A stretch of DNA of 64,000 bases from Pedobacter punctiformis. GTDB taxonomy: Bacteria > Bacteroidota > Bacteroidia > Sphingobacteriales > Sphingobacteriaceae. The notes beneath the pieces are model-generated. The model saw only the letters and a list, made by a program, of their open reading frames with translations, did not search any database and had not been told where the DNA came from. The translations under genes were made by a program, and so were the position numbers. How positions within the stretch are numbered: position 1 is the first letter of the stretch; every line of letters begins with the position of its first letter. The stretch is taken from contig NZ_JAPWGM010000002.1 in the NCBI RefSeq assembly GCF_027213715.1, forward strand, positions 1-64,000, in the 5' to 3' direction. Below, piece after piece: positions 7,619 through 16,541 of this stretch.

Positions 7619-9880
7619 ATGTCATTAAAAAAATTCCCAATTGATAGACAATTGGATGTTATGGATTGTGGACCTTCATGTCTTAAAATGGTTACCGGAT
7701 ATTATGGGAAATTTTATTCACTACAATTTTTAAGGGATAAATGTGGAATTACAAGGGAAGGCGTATCTTTTTTAGACTTAAGCCAAGCTGCAGAAGAAAT
7801 AGGATTGAGAACGCTCTCCATTAATTGTAGTGTTGGTGACTTATTATATAAAATCCCGTTACCGGTAATTGTACATTGGGATAACAGCCACTTTGTTGTA
7901 GTATACAAGGTGAAGGGTAAAAGGAGTGATAAAGATCAGGGCAAGATGAGCGGAACTATATATGTTTCCGATCCGGCCAAAGGTCATATTAAATATGATC
8001 TACAAGAATTTGCAGCTAAATGGATTAAAGCAGGAAGCGATAAAGGCGTGCTGATGGCTTTAGAGCCTCAGGCTGATTTTTATCAGAGACAGGGCGATGA
8101 AAAGTTAGAAAGGAAGAAAACTTTTGAGAATTTTATTGGCTACTTTTCTCCATACAAAAAGAGTTTCGTCAATTTATTTGTGGTAATGTTGTTGGTCACC
8201 ATCTTACAAGGGCTATTGCCATTTATCAGTAAGGCCGTTATCGATGTAGGTATACAAACCCATGATGTTGATTTTATCAATATCGTTTTAATTGCCAATG
8301 TCGCAATTATTGTAAGTGTAATGCTCAGTAATCTGGTACGTGATTGGATTTTACTTCATGTAACCTCCCGTGTAAACATAGCCCTCATTTCTGATTATCT
8401 TATTAAACTGATGCGTTTGCCCATTACCTTTTTTGAAAACAAGATGACCGGTGATATTTTGCAACGTGCTCAGGATCATGAACGCATTCGAAGTTTTATT
8501 ATGAACAATTCACTCAACATGATTTTTTCTGCTTTAACTTTTGTGGTTTTTGGGGTGATCATGTTCATTTATAACCCTATTATATTTTATATTTTTTTAG
8601 GCGGTAGTGTAATTTATGTAGCATGGGTGATGGCTTTTTTAAATATCCGAAAGAAATTAGACTGGGAATATTTTGATCTGGTGAGTAAAAACCAAAGCTA
8701 TTGGGTAGAAACCATTGCGAGTATTCAGGATATTAAAATAAACAACTACGAAAAACAAAAACGATGGAAATGGGAAGACATACAAGCCCGTTTGTATAAA
8801 GTTAATTTAAAGGTTTTAAGCATTACCAATACTCAAAATCTCGGTGCCCAGTTTATAGATAGTTTAAAAAACCTGCTGATTACTTTTTATTGTGCGAAAG
8901 CCGTTATCAATGGCGAAATCACTTTTGGGGTGATGATTTCTACCCAGTTTATTATCGGGATGTTAAACGCACCCGTGGTACAGTTTATTCAGTTTATCAT
9001 CTCCTTTCAGTTTGCTAAAATCAGTTTTTTAAGGTTAAATGAAATTCACCAGCTGGATGATGAGCATGATAACGTAGGCACCAACAACGCAGAGCTACCT
9101 GAAAACAAAAGCTTGGTTATAAACAATGTTATGTTTCAATATACGCCAAATGGTAAAATGGTGTTACAGGGAATCAGGTTGGTTATTCCTGAAGGAAGAG
9201 TGACAGCCATTGTTGGCGATAGTGGCAGTGGTAAATCTACCCTTTTGAAGTTACTGCTTCGTTTATATAAACCGAGCTATGGCGATATCATGATTGGCAG
9301 CATGAATATTAATAACATCAGTTTAAGGCAATGGCGGGATAAATGTGGGGCGGTTATGCAGGACGGTAAGATCTTTAATGATACCATTATGAACAACATT
9401 GTGTTGGATGATGAAAAAATTGATTACGACAAATTGAAGAAAGCCTTACATACGGCCAATATCGCACAGGAAATAGAGCAATTACCCTTAGGTTATCAAA
9501 CCATGATGGGCGAACAGGGCAGAGGATTAAGCGGTGGCCAAAAACAACGGATATTGATTGCACGTGCCCTATATAAAAACCCTGATTACTTGTTTTTTGA
9601 TGAGGCCACCAATAGTTTAGATACCATTAATGAACAAAAGATTGTAGCCGCGTTAGATGATGTGTTTAAAGATAAAACGGTTATTGTAGTTGCCCACCGG
9701 TTAAGCACCATCCGTAAAGCAGATCAAATTATTGTTATGCAGGGAGGCACCGTAGTAGAGATTGGAAACCATAACACTTTAATGGAAAGAAAAGGACGTT
9801 ATCATCAACTGGTACAATCACAAATGGATTTAACCAGTACAATTGCAATGGAAATCCCTAAAAACCTCAACGAAAATTAA
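7619..9880 (+). CDS. Peptidase C39-domain ABC exporter (bacteriocin/GG-peptide processing and export)
   Basis: 753 residues, full length for the family. An N-terminal C39 protease domain (~1-150) carries all catalytic residues: Gln11, Cys17 in MDCGPSC, His91 in NSHFVVV and Asp118 in SDPAKG. A six-helix ABC membrane domain (~170-460) follows. The ATPase domain has Walker A GDSGSGKST, signature LSGGQKQR, Walker B YLFFDEAT and H-loop VAHRLST. Family knowledge: such transporters cut the leader after the double glycine and export the rest across the inner membrane. The gene diverges from a precursor with a matching LKGG site, and the HlyD adaptor starts 3 bp downstream. Substrate is inferred from context. 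Confidence 0.93.
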   Translation: MSLKKFPIDRQLDVMDCGPSCLKMVTGYYGKFYSLQFLRDKCGITREGVSFLDLSQAAEEIGLRTLSINCSVGDLLYKIPLPVIVHWDNSHFVVVYKVKGKRSDKDQGKMSGTIYVSDPAKGHIKYDLQEFAAKWIKAGSDKGVLMALEPQADFYQRQGDEKLERKKTFENFIGYFSPYKKSFVNLFVVMLLVTILQGLLPFISKAVIDVGIQTHDVDFINIVLIANVAIIVSVMLSNLVRDWILLHVTSRVNIALISDYLIKLMRLPITFFENKMTGDILQRAQDHERIRSFIMNNSLNMIFSALTFVVFGVIMFIYNPIIFYIFLGGSVIYVAWVMAFLNIRKKLDWEYFDLVSKNQSYWVETIASIQDIKINNYEKQKRWKWEDIQARLYKVNLKVLSITNTQNLGAQFIDSLKNLLITFYCAKAVINGEITFGVMISTQFIIGMLNAPVVQFIQFIISFQFAKISFLRLNEIHQLDDEHDNVGTNNAELPENKSLVINNVMFQYTPNGKMVLQGIRLVIPEGRVTAIVGDSGSGKSTLLKLLLRLYKPSYGDIMIGSMNINNISLRQWRDKCGAVMQDGKIFNDTIMNNIVLDDEKIDYDKLKKALHTANIAQEIEQLPLGYQTMMGEQGRGLSGGQKQRILIARALYKNPDYLFFDEATNSLDTINEQKIVAALDDVFKDKTVIVVAHRLSTIRKADQIIVMQGGTVVEIGNHNTLMERKGRYHQLVQSQMDLTSTIAMEIPKNLNEN

Positions 9881-9883
9881 GGA

Positions 9884-11203
9884 ATGATGAATGACGAAAA
9901 ATTATACTTTCCTAATCAAAGAACGGAGGAAGTACAACATATTATAGACAGGATGCCAACACGCTTTGGCTTTTGGGTTTCAGCAATCGTAGTTTTTCTG
10001 TTTATACTGCTGTTTGTTTTTGGCTGGCTGGTTCGCTATCCGGATGTGGTAAACGGACAGATCAGTATTAACGCCAGTAGCGCTCCATTAAAGCTAATTG
10101 CTGGTAGCAATGGTAAATTAAAGCTTAATGGGATTAAATCTATGGACGAAGTTAAAGAAGGACAAGTACTAGCGTATATAGAGAATCCAACTAACCCAAC
10201 CAGTGTAATTTATGTTGATAGCTTACTTAAATTATTTAATCCAAATACGGATAATATCTTAAACATCAGACAGAAATTACCTCACAACTTTTCATTAGGA
10301 GAGTTGAATGCCAAATATTATGCATTTGCCAATAGCCTGCAGGAGTTTATCAATTATAAACAAGACAGGCTTTTAGATAAGCAAGCACAAAACTATATCG
10401 CTTTATTAAATGAGCAGAGAAATTCTATTTCCACCGCTACTAAAAGAGTAGAGATGGCCAAAAACAGTTTAATCTATGTTCACAAATTTTATAGCAGGGA
10501 TTCGACACTATATACTAAAAAAGTAATCAGTGAATCTGAACTGGATAAAACACAAATGAGTTATTTATCCAGTAAAGATGGATTACAAAATGCCATAAAC
10601 AATTTAATCAACACTAAACAAGCTGCACAACAAACGGAAAGCAAGATTCAGGAGTTAGGCATACAAAAACCTGAAAAGGAAAAAGAATTACAAATTAGTC
10701 TAATTTCTACCTATAATGATTTAGTGGATAATATTAAAAGTTGGGAGCAGAAATATGTTTTTAAAGCCCCATTTAGTGGAAAAGTACAATTCTTAAAGTT
10801 TTACAATGAAAACCAATTTGTACAGGCAGGCGAGCAAGTATTTACGATAGTGCCAGCAGCTGAAAAGGCATTTGGGCAGGTTGTTTTACCCGCACAAGGC
10901 AGTGGTAAAATTAAAACAGGACAGGAAGTAATTGTTAAGCTGGATAATTACCCCTATATGGAATATGGTTCGATAACAGGCCGGATTAAATCAATCTCGC
11001 TAACCACCAATACCACCAAAACAGAAAAAGCAGATGTAGAAACCTATATGGTATTAGTTGATTTTCCTAATCAGTTAAAAACCAATTATGGAACAAAACT
11101 TGATTTTAAGGCAGAGGCTAAAGGTTCAGCAGAAATCATTACCAACGACAGGCGTTTAATTCAACGTTTATTTGATAACCTTAAATACATTTTGAAAAAA
11201 TAA
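9884..11203 (+). CDS. HlyD-family periplasmic adaptor of the C39 exporter
   Basis: 439 residues. A short cytoplasmic N-terminus (~35 residues) and one membrane helix (FWVSAIVVFLFILLFVFGW) precede a biotinyl-lipoyl half-motif (GSNGKLKLNG), a long coiled-coil arm (~150-290) and the second lipoyl half (YVFKAPFSGKVQFL). A beta-barrel segment closes it. This is the order seen in HlyD-type membrane fusion proteins of bacteriocin exporters. It starts 3 bp after the ABC gene; ATG at 9884 or 9887 are both possible. No TolC-like outer-membrane gene follows, so a shared TolC from elsewhere must complete the channel. Confidence 0.9.
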   Translation: MMNDEKLYFPNQRTEEVQHIIDRMPTRFGFWVSAIVVFLFILLFVFGWLVRYPDVVNGQISINASSAPLKLIAGSNGKLKLNGIKSMDEVKEGQVLAYIENPTNPTSVIYVDSLLKLFNPNTDNILNIRQKLPHNFSLGELNAKYYAFANSLQEFINYKQDRLLDKQAQNYIALLNEQRNSISTATKRVEMAKNSLIYVHKFYSRDSTLYTKKVISESELDKTQMSYLSSKDGLQNAINNLINTKQAAQQTESKIQELGIQKPEKEKELQISLISTYNDLVDNIKSWEQKYVFKAPFSGKVQFLKFYNENQFVQAGEQVFTIVPAAEKAFGQVVLPAQGSGKIKTGQEVIVKLDNYPYMEYGSITGRIKSISLTTNTTKTEKADVETYMVLVDFPNQLKTNYGTKLDFKAEAKGSAEIITNDRRLIQRLFDNLKYILKK

Positions 11204-11333
11204 TTTAAATAATAATCTGTAATACAACTTTGTTAAAATTAAATCCACATCACCATACAACTTCATTTTTAAGCCTGTTTAATTTTCCTTTAAAAGGAGT
11301 ATTGCAGATAAGCCCAATTCTTTTTAATTTATT

Positions 11334-11365
11334 ATTTTTAATCAGTCTAAATAATGTTAGCTTTG
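11334..11365 (+). promoter_or_regulatory. Bacteroidota-type promoter of the TonB receptor/PepSY operon
   Basis: TAGCTTTG at 11358-11365 is a perfect TAnnTTTG -7 element. A T-rich stretch lies about 20 bp upstream (TTTTT around 11335-11339) in the -33 position. The predicted start site is ~10 nt before the ATG at 11382, so the leader is very short. Confidence 0.5.
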
Positions 11366-11381
11366 CCGAAATTTAAATTTC

Positions 11382-13736
11382 ATGAGGCAGTTATACATTA
11401 AACTTTTTATTACAGCGCTTTTCATTTTATCCTCTGTTCAGCTTTTTGCACAAACCAGCACAGCCACCATCAACGGTTTGGTTGTAGATTCTTTAGGAAA
11501 TAAAATTCCTTATGCCAATATCCAGATCCGGAAATACAAACTTAAAACAACCAGCAACCAGGCAGGCGAATTTTCGCTGGCAGGCGTACCAGCCGGTATA
11601 CAGCAAGTTAGAATTTCGAGCACCGGATTTAATCTGCTGGAACAAAATATAACGATTACAGCAAATGATACAACGCCGATTACTTTTACTTTAAAGGAAC
11701 AAAGTGAAGGCCTTAATGATGTGATTGTATCCGCAAGCCGTCGTCCCGAATCCTTATCACAAACCCCATCATCGGTAACAGTTTTAACTGCTAAAGAATT
11801 AAATACACAATCTGCCATTAGTCCTAATTTAGCCAACATTCTGTCTTACAGTGTACCCGGTTTAGGTTTTTCAACCAATCAGACCGGAAATTCAGGTCAA
11901 ACCCTGCGGGGCAGAAACGTATTGGTACTAATTGACGGAATTCCGCAATCTACTCCTCTAAGAGCAGGTGGAAGAGACATTCGCAGCATCGATCCATCGG
12001 TTGTAGATCGGGTGGAAGTGATTAAAGGAGCCACAGCCATTTATGGTAATGGTGCCGAAGGCGGGTTGATTAATTACATCACTAAAAAAGCTGATCAGGG
12101 TAAATCTTTCGGAGCTTATACTCAAGCCGGAATAACAGGCAACCTGAAAGGTGACAGCACCATAGGTTATCGTTTTTCGCAGCAACTATATGGCAAAGCC
12201 GGAAAAATGGATTTCCTGGTAAGTGGCATGTACGAAAAAACAGGGGTATACTGGGATGCAGAAGGTTTGGTTATTTCGCCTGAATATGGGCTCGGAGAAA
12301 CTAAATCTTACAACGGTTTTGCTAAGGTGGGTTATAACTTTACACCGAAACAAAGGTTACAGCTGATGTATAATTATTTTAGTTCCAGACAGCATTCGTT
12401 ATACATCACTAAAGAAGGTGTTTATGGTCAGTCGCCAGCCATTGGTATTCGTGGTGTAAGGCCAGGAGAAGATGAAGGTACCCGCTTTAATCACAATGCC
12501 AATTTACAATACACCAATCAGCAAATTTTTAGTAAGACCGATCTTACCGCCAATCTATATTATCAGGATTTTTACACCATTTATTCTAATTCAGCATCCT
12601 TTTTCGGAAGCGGTCAATCGGCCATTACTTCTACCAAGAAAGGTGCAAGGATAAATTTAAATACACCATTAAAAATTTCAGAACAAGTATTAATGCAGCT
12701 TAATTATGGGTTGGATTTAATGAACGATAAAACGGCACAAAGTTTAACCGATGGTCGTTTATGGGTGCCAGATATGAATATGGTAAACTTTGCACCTTAT
12801 TTACAGGCTTCGGCAACATTATTTAATGATTTAACCATAAAGGGCGGTTTAAGAGCCGAAAATATCAACATTGATGTAGCCGATTTTAACACACTGGCTA
12901 CAGGTGCTAATGGTGCCGGTAGTATTGCGGTTAAAGGAGGAGAACTTAATTACAATGCACTGGTATTTAATGCAGGTGCCCGCTATTCTAAATATAAATT
13001 TTTTAACCCTTTTATCAGTTATGCACAATCCTTTTCCGTATTCGAACTGGGCAGGGTACTGCGTGCAGCAAAAAGCAATACCTTATCACAACTGGAAACC
13101 AAGCCCATTATTGTAAACAATTACGAGGCCGGTTTTAGCAGTACACTAGGCAGGCTTAATTTTAGTGCCGCTTATTATTACAGCACCTCTAAACTAGGCG
13201 CTAACCTGCTTGAAGTGAATGGCACTTATATTTCGCAAAGAATACCAGAGCGGGTATACGGTTTCGAAATTCAGGCCGATTATCAGGTATTAAAAACGCT
13301 GAGCATTGGGGGTAATTATGCACAGGTAGAAGGTAAGGGTGATGTAGATGATGATGGTAATTTTAATGGCGAAAAAGATGTTTACCTGAACACCACCCGT
13401 GTACCCCCTTCAAAAACAACGGTATACCTTAAATATTCAGGGGTTAAGCACCTAAGTATTGATGTAAACTGGATGCGGGTAGGTAATAGAGATCGTTTTA
13501 AACCGAATGCGGCTACAGGCAAATACCTAATTGGCGAAGGCCCTGTAAAAGCATTTAATTTATTTAACCTTGCTGTGGCTTATCAGATTACCCCACCTTT
13601 AAAAGTATCTTTAGGGGTAGAGAATTTGTTAAATAAAGTTTATTATCCCGCTATATCTCAGTTTTATGGCAGCAGTATAAATTATGTAAGAGGAAATGGC
13701 AGAAGATTTAATTTATCACTGGGTTACGCTTTTTAA
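11382..13736 (+). CDS. TonB-dependent outer-membrane receptor, siderophore type
   Basis: 784 residues. Signal peptide to ~residue 24 (VQLFAQ), a carboxypeptidase-regulatory-like beta domain (~28-115; INGLVVDSLGNKIPYANI), a TonB plug (~115-235; DVIVSASRRPESLSQTPSSVTVLTA, RGRNVLVLIDGIP, VDRVEVIKGATAIYGNGAEGG) and a 22-strand barrel ending in an aromatic residue (LSLGYAF). The plug and barrel resemble FhuA/FecA-type siderophore receptors rather than SusC (shorter, no SusD partner). The following PepSY gene starts 6 bp downstream, a pair commonly found in ferric-siderophore uptake. The actual ligand cannot be read from sequence; no Fur box was identified. Confidence 0.88.
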   Translation: MRQLYIKLFITALFILSSVQLFAQTSTATINGLVVDSLGNKIPYANIQIRKYKLKTTSNQAGEFSLAGVPAGIQQVRISSTGFNLLEQNITITANDTTPITFTLKEQSEGLNDVIVSASRRPESLSQTPSSVTVLTAKELNTQSAISPNLANILSYSVPGLGFSTNQTGNSGQTLRGRNVLVLIDGIPQSTPLRAGGRDIRSIDPSVVDRVEVIKGATAIYGNGAEGGLINYITKKADQGKSFGAYTQAGITGNLKGDSTIGYRFSQQLYGKAGKMDFLVSGMYEKTGVYWDAEGLVISPEYGLGETKSYNGFAKVGYNFTPKQRLQLMYNYFSSRQHSLYITKEGVYGQSPAIGIRGVRPGEDEGTRFNHNANLQYTNQQIFSKTDLTANLYYQDFYTIYSNSASFFGSGQSAITSTKKGARINLNTPLKISEQVLMQLNYGLDLMNDKTAQSLTDGRLWVPDMNMVNFAPYLQASATLFNDLTIKGGLRAENINIDVADFNTLATGANGAGSIAVKGGELNYNALVFNAGARYSKYKFFNPFISYAQSFSVFELGRVLRAAKSNTLSQLETKPIIVNNYEAGFSSTLGRLNFSAAYYYSTSKLGANLLEVNGTYISQRIPERVYGFEIQADYQVLKTLSIGGNYAQVEGKGDVDDDGNFNGEKDVYLNTTRVPPSKTTVYLKYSGVKHLSIDVNWMRVGNRDRFKPNAATGKYLIGEGPVKAFNLFNLAVAYQITPPLKVSLGVENLLNKVYYPAISQFYGSSINYVRGNGRRFNLSLGYAF

Positions 13737-13742
13737 GAGCAG

Positions 13743-14849
13743 ATGAAACGGAAATTTAAAAACATAATCAGACAAATACACCTCTGGCTGGGCCTTGCTA
13801 CAGGTTTGGTGGTCATTGTTATTGGTATTACCGGGGCCTTATTTGTTTTTGAAGAAGAAATAAGAGCACTTACACAAGAAGATTTTCGTTTTGTAACCCC
13901 GCAAAATAAACCCTTTGCCGGCCTGGATAAAATTATTTCCAGTTTTGAGCAGTCAGCAAAGGGCGACAAAATCAGGGGCATCCGGATAAATGAACAATTT
14001 CCTAATGCTGCAGTTGAAATAACTACCAAAAAGAGTATGGTTTATTATTACAATCCATACAATGCCACATTGATCAAAAAAGGCGGTTTAAACTGGCTGG
14101 ATGTTGTACAGCATATCCACACTTCGTTATTGTTGGGTAAACCTGGCGAATTTATCATCAGATGGTCTGTCGTTATTTTTGTGCTGATGCTGATTAGCGG
14201 TTTAATTTTATGGTTTCCGGGACAAATGCGATTGTTAAGGCAATCGTTAACCATCAAAAGAAAAGCCTCTTTTAAACGGTTAAATTACGATTTGCACAAC
14301 GTTTTAGGCTTTTACGCCTCCATTGTGTTGCTGGTTACGGCATTAAGTGGTTTATATTTTGCCTTTAAAGAAGTAAAAACAATGGCAAGCTTTTTTACCG
14401 GAGCAAAGTTAAATCCGGGTAATAAAGTAAAAGATTCAAAAACAATTAAACTCGATTCACTGCCACTCAGGTATCAAAAAATATATGCAGAAGCAAAGCT
14501 TAAATACCCAGGTGCAATAGCCACCAATTTATCTTTAAGGGGAAAAGATGAACTGAGACTTAGAATGATTTATCCATATCGCTGGGTACGCAATCAAAAT
14601 ACCTTTTTTTATAAGGAACAAACCGGAGAAATGTTAAGGGCTAAATTCTATAGTCAAAACAATGGTGCCGATTTAATTGAAGCCACCAATTACGATTTAC
14701 ATACCGGAAAATTGCTGGGACTGCCAGGTAAAATACTTTCTTTTCTGGCAAGTTTAATTGCGGCCAGTCTGCCCATTACGGGTTTTATCATCTGGCTTAA
14801 AAAAAGAAAAAAACCAGCAAAAAAACTGTCGAAAAAATTAGTGGACTGA
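13743..14849 (+). CDS. PepSY-associated transmembrane protein (putative ferric-siderophore reductase-like)
   Basis: 368 residues starting with RKFKNIIRQIHLWLGLATGL, the conserved opening helix of PepSY-TM proteins. There are four membrane helices (about residues 14-36, 135-160, 185-207 and near 335-355), with a PepSY-type periplasmic segment between helices 1 and 2. Conserved His residues lie next to membrane helices (IHLWLG, QHIHTSLL, DLHNVLGFY, YDLHTGKLLG), the pattern expected for heme-binding members. It sits 6 bp after the TonB receptor and is surely co-transcribed. Known members reduce or release iron from siderophores; here that role is inferred from context. Confidence 0.85.
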   Translation: MKRKFKNIIRQIHLWLGLATGLVVIVIGITGALFVFEEEIRALTQEDFRFVTPQNKPFAGLDKIISSFEQSAKGDKIRGIRINEQFPNAAVEITTKKSMVYYYNPYNATLIKKGGLNWLDVVQHIHTSLLLGKPGEFIIRWSVVIFVLMLISGLILWFPGQMRLLRQSLTIKRKASFKRLNYDLHNVLGFYASIVLLVTALSGLYFAFKEVKTMASFFTGAKLNPGNKVKDSKTIKLDSLPLRYQKIYAEAKLKYPGAIATNLSLRGKDELRLRMIYPYRWVRNQNTFFYKEQTGEMLRAKFYSQNNGADLIEATNYDLHTGKLLGLPGKILSFLASLIAASLPITGFIIWLKKRKKPAKKLSKKLVD

Positions 14850-14870
14850 AAACATAATTATTATAATGCT

Positions 14871-14966
14871 CAGCTTAGGATGACAGATTGGTATTGTATT
14901 TTTTTATTTTCAGCCGTCATATTAAGCCTGTCGAAACGCTTAAAGCATCTTTATAAAGAACAAATA
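14871..14966. repeat. Imperfect inverted repeat, dispersed intergenic family 2
   Basis: Between the PepSY gene and the K+ channel, GCTTAGGATGAC and a later GTCATATTAAGC form an imperfect stem. The right half (TTAAGCCTGTCGAAACGCTT) resembles a stretch at about 21815-21840 after susD. Such GTCAT..CTGAGC..TGTCGAA elements recur in other gaps of this window. It may act as a weak terminator; no gene is seen in this 199-bp gap. Confidence 0.45.
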
Positions 14967-15048
14967 CAGGAAAGCAGTTAAAAACATAAATTTAATGCCT
15001 GTGTTGTTATCTTTATAAAATTGAAATACAGATCAGGTAAACATTAAT

Positions 15049-15876
15049 ATGGCAGAATCCAAAGAGAAAGATTGGCGGTTTAAATTACATGAGGTTATTT
15101 ATGAATCAAATAAGCCGGCAGGAAAAGTTTTTGATGTAGCTTTGCTCATCGCCATTCTAACCAGTATAATCGTAGTCATGTTGGATAGCGTAGTAAGCAT
15201 TCACAAGCAATACGGTACATTGTTCAGCCACCTGGAATGGATTTTCTCCATTCTGTTTACCATCGAATATATTTTAAGACTTATTTGCATCAAAAAACCT
15301 TTAAGTTATGTATTAAGTCCACTTGGTATTATTGACCTGCTTGCCCTGATCCCTTCCTATCTGAGTATCTTTTTTATTGGGGCTCAGTCTTTACTTGTTT
15401 TCAGGGCGCTGAGGTTACTTCGTGTTTTCCGTATTTTTAAACTGGGCCACTTTTTAACAGAAATTAATTTTCTAACACAAGCTTTAAAAGGGAGCGTTAG
15501 AAAGATCAGTATATTTTTATTAACCGTATTAACGCTGGTGGTTATTCTCGGATCAATCATGTACCTCGTTGAACAGCGTGAAAATGGCTTTTCTAATATC
15601 CCTGAAAGCATTTACTGGGCCATTGTAACCATTACTACAGTAGGTTATGGCGATATTTCACCTGTTACACCAATCGGGAAGTTTGTTGCTTCTGTGGTGA
15701 TGTTGATTGGTTATGCCATTATTGCGGTGCCCACAGGTATTCTTACCCATGATTTAGCCATGGCGTCCAGATTGAAAAAAGAACTGCCCGAATCTTGTCC
15801 GTCATGCAGTAGAGAAGGACATGATACCGATGCCGAATTTTGTAAATTTTGCGGTGCACCCTTATTCAGAGATTAA
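15049..15876 (+). CDS. Voltage-gated-type potassium channel with C-terminal zinc-ribbon
   Basis: 275 residues. Six membrane helices: S1 near 30-50, S2 ~64-84, S3 ~92-112, S4 ~115-135 with regularly spaced Arg (FRALRLLRVFRIFKL), S5 ~150-175 and S6 ~213-235. The pore loop has the K+ selectivity filter TTVGYGD. The cytoplasmic tail ends with two CxxC pairs (CPSC and CKFC, with GAPLFRD after), which should bind one Zn ion. Family knowledge: Kv-type channels set membrane potential or K+ flux. The gene stands alone; the start ATG 15049 leaves a normal cytoplasmic N-terminus. Confidence 0.9.
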   Translation: MAESKEKDWRFKLHEVIYESNKPAGKVFDVALLIAILTSIIVVMLDSVVSIHKQYGTLFSHLEWIFSILFTIEYILRLICIKKPLSYVLSPLGIIDLLALIPSYLSIFFIGAQSLLVFRALRLLRVFRIFKLGHFLTEINFLTQALKGSVRKISIFLLTVLTLVVILGSIMYLVEQRENGFSNIPESIYWAIVTITTVGYGDISPVTPIGKFVASVVMLIGYAIIAVPTGILTHDLAMASRLKKELPESCPSCSREGHDTDAEFCKFCGAPLFRD

Positions 15877-15960
15877 AAAATAGACCAGATACAGTTTTAT
15901 TTCTTCAATAAACTACCCTGATAACCTATACAGGGATATTGGATATTTGATAAAAAAATA

Positions 15961-15980
15961 TGCGGTTATTTATAACCGCA
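15961..15980 (+). terminator. Hairpin after the K+ channel gene
   Basis: Perfect 9-bp stem (TGCGGTTAT with ATAACCGCA) with a 2-nt loop, preceded by an A-run and followed by TTCAGAAAAATATAA. It lies 85 bp after the channel stop. The stem is good but no clean T-run follows, so termination is only likely. Confidence 0.5.
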
Positions 15981-16028
15981 TTCAGAAAAATATAATTACA
16001 TTTGATTTATAATGATTAGGTATTAATC

Positions 16029-16226
16029 CGAGTCTTGTTACTGCATTTTCTGACGCCGTAGAACAAGACAGCAGTTTTAATACCATATCTATATTAGGTA
16101 TGCTATGCATATTGAAATAGATGTGGGGCTGCTGTAAATCCATGTTACATAAGGCGTCAGAAACTTTAAGCAGGCAAGGTATGCAGTTCCACATGTATTG
16201 TGAGCCTTGCGTTCCAACAAGACTCG
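16029..16226 (+). ncRNA. Long nested hairpin, candidate structured RNA (function unknown)
   Basis: Five stems nest in order: 16029-16039 with 16216-16226 (11 bp, perfect), 16040-16046 with 16181-16187 (7 bp), 16047-16057 with 16153-16163 (11 bp, perfect), 16068-16074 with 16129-16135 (7 bp), and 16083-16092 with 16117-16126 (10 bp, one G-U). An alternative local hairpin (GCAAGG 16174-16179 with CCTTGC 16205-16210) would compete with the second stem. No convincing ORF runs through it. It might be a trans-acting RNA, a leader element of the TlpA-SusC operon 315 bp downstream, or a MITE-like inverted repeat. The strand is not determined by the structure. Confidence 0.45.
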
Positions 16227-16280
16227 TACCATTAAAATACGGGCAATGAACAAGTTTAACAGCATTATTGATTTTAAATT

Positions 16281-16300
16281 ACCCGTAAAAAACGGGTTTT
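16281..16300 (+). terminator. Short hairpin with T-run in the TlpA/SusC leader
   Basis: ACCCGT (16281-16286) pairs with ACGGGT (16292-16297) around an A-rich loop, then TTT. It is a short terminator-like hairpin just downstream of the 16029-16226 structure and would end a transcript covering that structure. Weak (6-bp stem). Confidence 0.4.
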
Positions 16301-16371
16301 GCTGTTATGATCTTTGCCCAATATTCATCCCATCCATATGTTTACCACATCCCGTTCAATCTCAAAAGCAA

Positions 16372-16470
16372 TTATTCAAACTGATTATTAAAAAACCAGT
16401 TTGAATAACTGCTAATCTGATTCTTTAGAAACATTGCCCTGCAAATCAAAAGCAACTGGTTTTTAACCAG
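16372..16470 (+). promoter_or_regulatory. Mutually exclusive hairpins in the leader of the TlpA-SusC operon
   Basis: Stem 1 pairs 16372-16383 with 16397-16408 (12 bp, perfect; 13-nt loop). Stem 2 pairs 16391-16401 with 16454-16464 (11 bp, perfect). Stem 3 pairs 16456-16461 with 16465-16470. Stems 1 and 2 share 16397-16401, and stems 2 and 3 share 16456-16461, so only stems 1+3 or stem 2 can form. That is the logic of an attenuator. It ends 71 bp before the TlpA start. Ligand or signal is unknown. Confidence 0.4.
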
Positions 16471-16541
16471 AGGTGGTTTGCTATGGCTAAAAAATAAGTG
16501 TTTCTGGTTTCTATCATTTAATCAACTAACCAAATAAACAT

